NCBI RefSeq assembly: GCF_001949145.1
Contig: NW_019091367.1
Coordinates: 2,622,905 to 2,635,443, forward strand
Direction: 5' to 3'
Source: Acanthaster planci
Taxonomy: Eukaryota > Echinodermata > Asteroidea > Valvatida > Acanthasteridae
Length of the DNA stretch: 12,539 nucleotides
In this document: positions 9,102 to 12,539 of the stretch, in pieces
Position numbering within the stretch: position 1 is the stretch's first letter
Layout: every line of letters begins with the position of its first letter
Translations under genes and position numbers: made by a program
The notes under the pieces: generated by a model
What the model saw: only the letters and a program-made list of their open reading frames with translations
Database searches by the model: none
What the model was told of the DNA's origin: nothing

Positions 9102-9342
9102 CAGGGGCGGATGGGGAGGTGGGGGTGTGTGGGGGTCCACCCCCTTTTTTCACCAATAAATAAATTAATAAAAGGAAGAAAAAGAGGGAGGGAGAAGAAA
9201 AAGGAGGGATCATACTGCCTGAAATTGCACCACAGAGCGCCCAGAATCCAAAACGGCTCTGGACCCCATGCTGTCCAGGCATTTTATCATAACTGCTTTA
9301 GTTCACACCCCCCTTTGGAAAATCTGGTATCACGCCCCCTAG
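9102..9342. mobile_element. MITE-like non-autonomous DNA element with CAGGGGCGGAT ends
   Basis: The left end is CAGGGGCGGAT (9102-9112). The right end ATCACGCCCCCTAG (9329-9342) is an imperfect inverted copy. Just inside the left end is a G-rich stretch with a GGGGGTCCACCCCC hairpin, then an AT-rich piece and a 40-base purine run (9170-9209). No transposase is encoded. Ends beginning CAGGGGCGGA are typical of small hAT-like elements in marine invertebrate genomes (recalled, not searched). Flanking 8-mers do not match, so a target-site duplication is not visible. The GATA repeat right of the element may have overwritten it. Confidence 0.6.
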
Positions 9343-9780
9343 ATAGATAGATTAAGATTATGTACTCAAGTTTCCCCGGGAATGGCTCTTTATAGAACTA
9401 TTTTCACCCCTAACTTGGATTATTTCACTCTGAATAGTCTTATCCTTGGTTTCAGTCTTTTAAAGTCCGAAAGTGAATGGTTCGGCGGTCAAACATTTAT
9501 ACGCACACATTCCGATTATTTTTGTTTTACTGAGATTTCTACCTTTACTAATAAATACATACACTATCAAATGAATGAAAACAATCAAGCATGAGGAAAA
9601 ACTGTAAGTAATATCAAAAACGAATGATTGTCAAAATGAGTGTTAATATATTATTGAAATTTTAGCCAAAGTGTCTGTGTAAACGTTCGACCAAAACTTG
9701 ATCCATGCACTTTCATTCTTTAGGTTTAAAAACAATTCCTGCTTATGAAAAAAGATATCCGAAACTATTGCTCGTCAAAG
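9343..9780. other. Stretch without recognisable gene
   Basis: A short GATAGATA run lies next to the MITE end. An open frame at 9382-9594 on the plus strand (70 residues) has no recognisable motif, signal peptide or splice context, and is treated as chance. Nothing else is seen. Confidence 0.5.
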
Positions 9781-9957
9781 TTTATTTACTTAAGCCTACT
9801 TTTGAAGCCCTGGAAGAGACTGGATGGAATTATTCATTTTAATTGCTGTTATTTTGTGAGCTGGAAATATTTCGTTCCAAAGAATCCACGAATGGATTTT
9901 TATTTGCAAGTAATGACAAAGTAAATAAAAGTCCATCCAGTCCTTTCTTGGGCCTTA
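9781..9957. mobile_element. Small inverted-repeat element, possibly a MITE
   Basis: GACTGGATGGA (9818-9828) is perfectly complementary to TCCATCCAGTC (9932-9942). The similarity continues outwards with mismatches from GAAGCCC (about 9804) to GGGCCTTA (about 9957). A second perfect pair is TTTATTTACTT (9781-9791) and AAGTAAATAAA (9919-9929). The centre holds a small hairpin AATCCA-CGAA-TGGATT (9883-9898). The element is about 150 bp, AT-rich and non-coding. No target-site duplication was identified. Confidence 0.5.
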
Positions 9958-10209
9958 TTAATGTGTAAACAGTTATTTTGCATAAATCGAAGCCACAGAA
10001 GCGTACAATACTGAATTGGTTTATTCGATTCACAATGTTACTGCAACGTCACAAAAGCCATGAATAGACCGTTTAAATGTGTTCATTATTTGTAATATCT
10101 CCTTCAAGATGATTTCAAATGGTTTATTTTCATTGATAAGTATTCTGTTCCAAATTTCATCTGAAATTGGGGATCAATGTTTACTTGTTAACATTCTGAC
10201 TTCCTTAAA
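9958..10209. other. AT-rich spacer
   Basis: Only a short perfect hairpin, AATTTCA-TC-TGAAATT at 10153-10168, stands out. No coding region is supported. Confidence 0.5.
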
Positions 10210-10530
10210 TACTAAATCTGCAAGAAAGTATGGATTCCATTACAGAAAACTAACCTCTGTTTACCTACATTGCATACCAGCTGCATGCGGGCTGGTATGC
10301 AAATGATAATAATTTGATTCGAGCCCATGCTGCAGGAGGCCAAACGCCGCAAGAATGAATGTTTAGTTGAACGACGGAGATCCAACTTGTGACAAGTTGG
10401 ACCTCCTGCGGGTCCCTTCCCTCCCGGATTATTATCCAACAGTGCTGCTCTGCAAATGTAGGTACTCGGAGGCGAGTTGTTTTCTGTAATGGAATTCTCC
10501 AAATCCAAGGGGATTTTCCATACTAGCAAG
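10210..10530. repeat. Nested inverted-repeat complex
   Basis: Several perfect pairs are nested around 10391: TCCAACTTGT/ACAAGTTGGA (10381-10390 and 10392-10401), GCAGGAGG/CCTCCTGC (10332-10339 and 10402-10409) and GATAATAAT/ATTATTATC (10305-10313 and 10428-10436). Outside these, the left flank read on the minus strand (AATGTAGGTAAACAGAGG, then TTTTCTGTAATGGAATCC) matches the right flank on the plus strand (AATGTAGGTACTCGGAGG, then TTTTCTGTAATGGAATTC). The left arm carries its own 12-bp hairpin at 10270-10302. No protein is encoded. A foldback-type transposon remnant is the simplest reading. Confidence 0.8.
10270..10302. repeat. Perfect 12-bp hairpin joining two octamer-like modules
   Basis: TTGCATACCAGC (10270-10281) pairs with GCTGGTATGCAA (10291-10302) around a 9-nt loop. 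The right arm runs into ATGCAAAT (10297-10304), a perfect octamer word. The left arm read on the minus strand gives ATGCAATG, one deletion away. Confidence 0.85.
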
Positions 10531-10669
10531 AAAACGCTTCTCTATTAACATCCCTCCCAGAAAGAAAAAAAAAACAACAAACAGGCGAGTCTTGGTGCTA
10601 CACAGCCTTTTGTATGGGGACATGTAGTGGGCGCGAAGGGTGTGTCTCGGGCGACTTTTTCAACGAGGT

Positions 10670-10765
10670 TTCCTGTGCATGCGCGCTGATATGCAAATGT
10701 CGGTAAACAGAGGTGTGTATTCTTACTAGAATGGAAAATCTCCTTGAATTTTGGGAAAACTGACA
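10670..10765 (+). repeat. Third copy of the octamer/forkhead-word module
   Basis: GTGCATGCGCGCTGATATGC followed by AAATG (about 10675-10699) matches 10281-10305 at 22 of 25 positions. It continues with GGTAAACAGAGG, as in the left arm of the 10.2-10.5 kb palindrome, and then AGAATGGAAAATC, matching the AATGGAATTC part. ATGCAAAT is at 10691-10698. Confidence 0.7.
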
Positions 10766-12060
10766 GTGGCGTTGATGTAGATCCTCAGTATGTCGGGCAA
10801 TTGCTTAAACGCAAGTATTGGAAAGAAGTGATCTGGAATGGTCCGTCTCTAGTCTAGTGCTGTTTCTCTCCTGTGTGGTGTTACAGTGTCACGTTTCGTT
10901 AGAATAGAGACCAAGTATTTCTCGGTTGGAAGCACCATAAAGAAATCTGGACCTGCATCTCCTAAATGAAGGGGCCCAAAATGTAATGTTCTAAAAGGCA
11001 TTAGTCAAAAATATGAACAAACTTTCACAAATTAATGCTAGATGTGTATTGAAATATAAAAGTACGTGAAAAACGGTTTGATTTCCAAGACAAACTAAGA
11101 CTTAAGAAGTTAAAGAAATAAGCATTGAAGAATTAAAATGCTGAATGGCGAGTGAACTTCCGGTTTTTTATTCAGTTCCTATCTATGGTCATGTGTTTCT
11201 TTTTGTAAGTTGAAGAAAGGAGATAAACGTGATCGAATTACAAAAGAAGTGAATCAATAATAGCGGCGTATTTCTGGAGTAAGTTGTCATAATTATGAAA
11301 CCGTTTGAAACTTCAACAATACAATTTTAATTACGTATGCTAGCTCACGTTTGAAAGGTCTTCTTTAATTTCATGACGTAGAATTATTAGCAAAGAAATC
11401 CAACTAATTCCGTCTAAATTTATGTAATTCTACCACATTGTGTACAGAAAATGGGGCAAAATGGGGAAATTGAAGAACTAAATTGAAATTGGTGAGGCAA
11501 AATAAGCAGCTTGTCATCTGAAACCAAGATTGGGGAGTCGAAATGAGATCGAATACTCCAGTGACGTCTTCGCACATCTGCAGCACTGCTATCTCACTGG
11601 AAAAGGGGGTTCCAACAGACCGGAAAGTGTCGTCGACCAAACCCAGTTATTGGTCTTATTCAAAAGTGGGCCATTGAATTGAAAGCGGTGTTAATTTGTA
11701 ATTATAATTAAACGGTTCAAGTCACATTAAAAAAAAATGCAAGTGATCAATGGAGTCCCAAACAGTCTGACACCGCCCCATTTAACAGATTACGGTGAAT
11801 AAGATTCCCGGAACATGACAACGTTTTCCCCCTGAACATAAGGTGTATTGGCTCTCGTCATGTGCTATGACTATGAAAGCATTCTCAATCATCCCTGAAA
11901 GTTACATTTGTGAATCTGCTGAGGGTTGGGGAGAAAGAGGACGATCACTCGATAGCGTGGCTCTTAAGAAAAGACTATATAGGCCTAAGAGTGTGTCTTC
12001 GGACCATGTCACTTTCATTCGATCTAAACGACGCTTTGCTTCAGTTTGAAACTAATTCAT
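10766..12060. other. Stretch without recognisable gene
   Basis: Open frames exist at 11404-11640 on the minus strand (78 residues) and 11843-12049 on the plus strand (68 residues). Neither has a domain, a repeat of itself elsewhere or flanking splice signals that I can support. A perfect AT palindrome, TAATTATAATTA, lies at 11699-11710. No repeats related to the left half of the window are seen. Confidence 0.5.
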
Positions 12061-12063
12061 GGC

Positions 12064-12383
12064 CTAAATCCTTCGGGACGGGTTACTGACCATCTCACAC
12101 GTTTTCGTGGTGATGAAAAAAAGGGTGGACTGTGAAGAATCATGAACTGTATCATCAGAATCATCTGTATCACTTACATCGCCCCTTGTGTCAAATGGTG
12201 TCAGCACCCCCCCCTGCTCTTTTAGAATTCCCATGGGCGGGCATGTCATAGAGTCTATGCGGAAACGCAGCCTCAGAAGGCAAGAGTTTTGTATCATTGG
12301 AATAGGCTCAAGTAAACCTTTTGTGTAGTCGTTGTAACTGAATTGAAATAACAAAAACGGCCTCTGATACACCATCAACGCAT
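12064..12383 (-). CDS. Possible exon of an unrecognised gene
   Basis: On the minus strand, ATATCTTGTTTCAG is a strong acceptor, with the exon starting at 12383. From there the frame is open to a stop at 12064-12066. It begins DALMVYQRPFLLFQFSYND, passes through MTCPPMGILKEQ and contains an acidic, serine-rich tail (SDTDDSDD). A consensus donor GAT|GTAAGTGA at 12178 would end the exon after FDTRGD, giving a 206-base internal exon. Without it, the tail to 12064 would be the C-terminus. A run of eight C (about 12208-12215 on the plus strand) lies inside the frame and makes it sensitive to sequencing error. No family is recognised, and the upstream part of any such gene is outside the window. Confidence 0.28.
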
Positions 12384-12397
12384 CTGAAACAAGATAT

Positions 12398-12539
12398 CCC
12401 CTAGTTTCTTTATAACCTCTATTCCTCCACAATCCCCTAGTTTCCCTATAACCTTCTATTCCTCCACAATCCCCTAGTTTCCCTATAACCTTCTATTCCT
12501 CCACAATCCCCTAGTTTCCCTATAAACTCTATTCTTCCA
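12398..12539. repeat. 37-bp minisatellite, extends off right edge
   Basis: CTAG of the unit CTAGTTTCCCTATAACCTTC followed by TATTCCTCCACAATCCC recurs at 12401, 12437, 12474 and 12511, spacings of 36, 37 and 37 bp. The last two full units are identical; the first copy (CTAGTTTCTTTATAACCTCT) and the last (TATAAACTCTATTCTTCCA) are diverged. The array continues to the window end. Confidence 0.95.

Noticed and set aside
9037-9350. Open frames on both strands through 9037-9350
   Set aside because: They are composed of MITE ends, the purine run and a G-rich hairpin. Low-complexity composition explains the open frames.
10210-10530. An snRNA or tRNA gene served by the octamer word
   Set aside because: No conserved snRNA start, tRNA A/B boxes or terminator T-run arrangement could be found on either strand nearby.

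Overview
The window looks like nuclear DNA of an animal, most likely a marine invertebrate. It is AT-rich and has no bacterial-style gene packing. The only coding traces are short pieces flanked by GT/AG splice-like signals. More than half of the sequence is repeats. A short element with CAGGGGCGGAT-type ends resembles non-autonomous DNA transposons common in echinoderm, amphioxus, mollusc and cnidarian genomes. That assignment rests on general knowledge, and no species is claimed. No intact gene was found.

Layout: (1) 1-612 is a minisatellite of roughly 52-bp units that runs off the left edge. It decays rightwards to about 850 and contains a long/short dimer pattern. (2) About 1080-4850 holds long, diverged satellite units about 700-900 bp apart. 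(3) About 4850-6560 holds 160-230 bp units that correspond to the core of the long units. (4) 6560-7040 is single-copy-looking DNA. (5) About 7040-9040 carries broken exon-like pieces. Two are present as a tandem pair (7075-7470 and 7791-8280), and further hydrophobic pieces lie at 8556-8755 and 8954-9037. In order and sequence pattern these pieces resemble the second transmembrane half of a subfamily A (ABCA) ABC transporter, now pseudogenised. (6) 9102-9342 is a MITE-like element. (7) 9781-9957 is a small inverted-repeat element. (8) About 10210-10760 is a complex of nested inverted repeats, with three copies of a module containing octamer-like and forkhead-like words. (9) 10765-12060 has nothing recognisable. 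(10) 12064-12383 on the minus strand may be an exon of an unknown gene. It abuts a 37-bp minisatellite that runs off the right edge.

No set of genes here can be shown to work together. The coherent signals are the satellite architecture, the ABCA-like relic and the palindrome cluster near 10.3 kb. Family calls come from motif recall and hand alignment, not from a database search.
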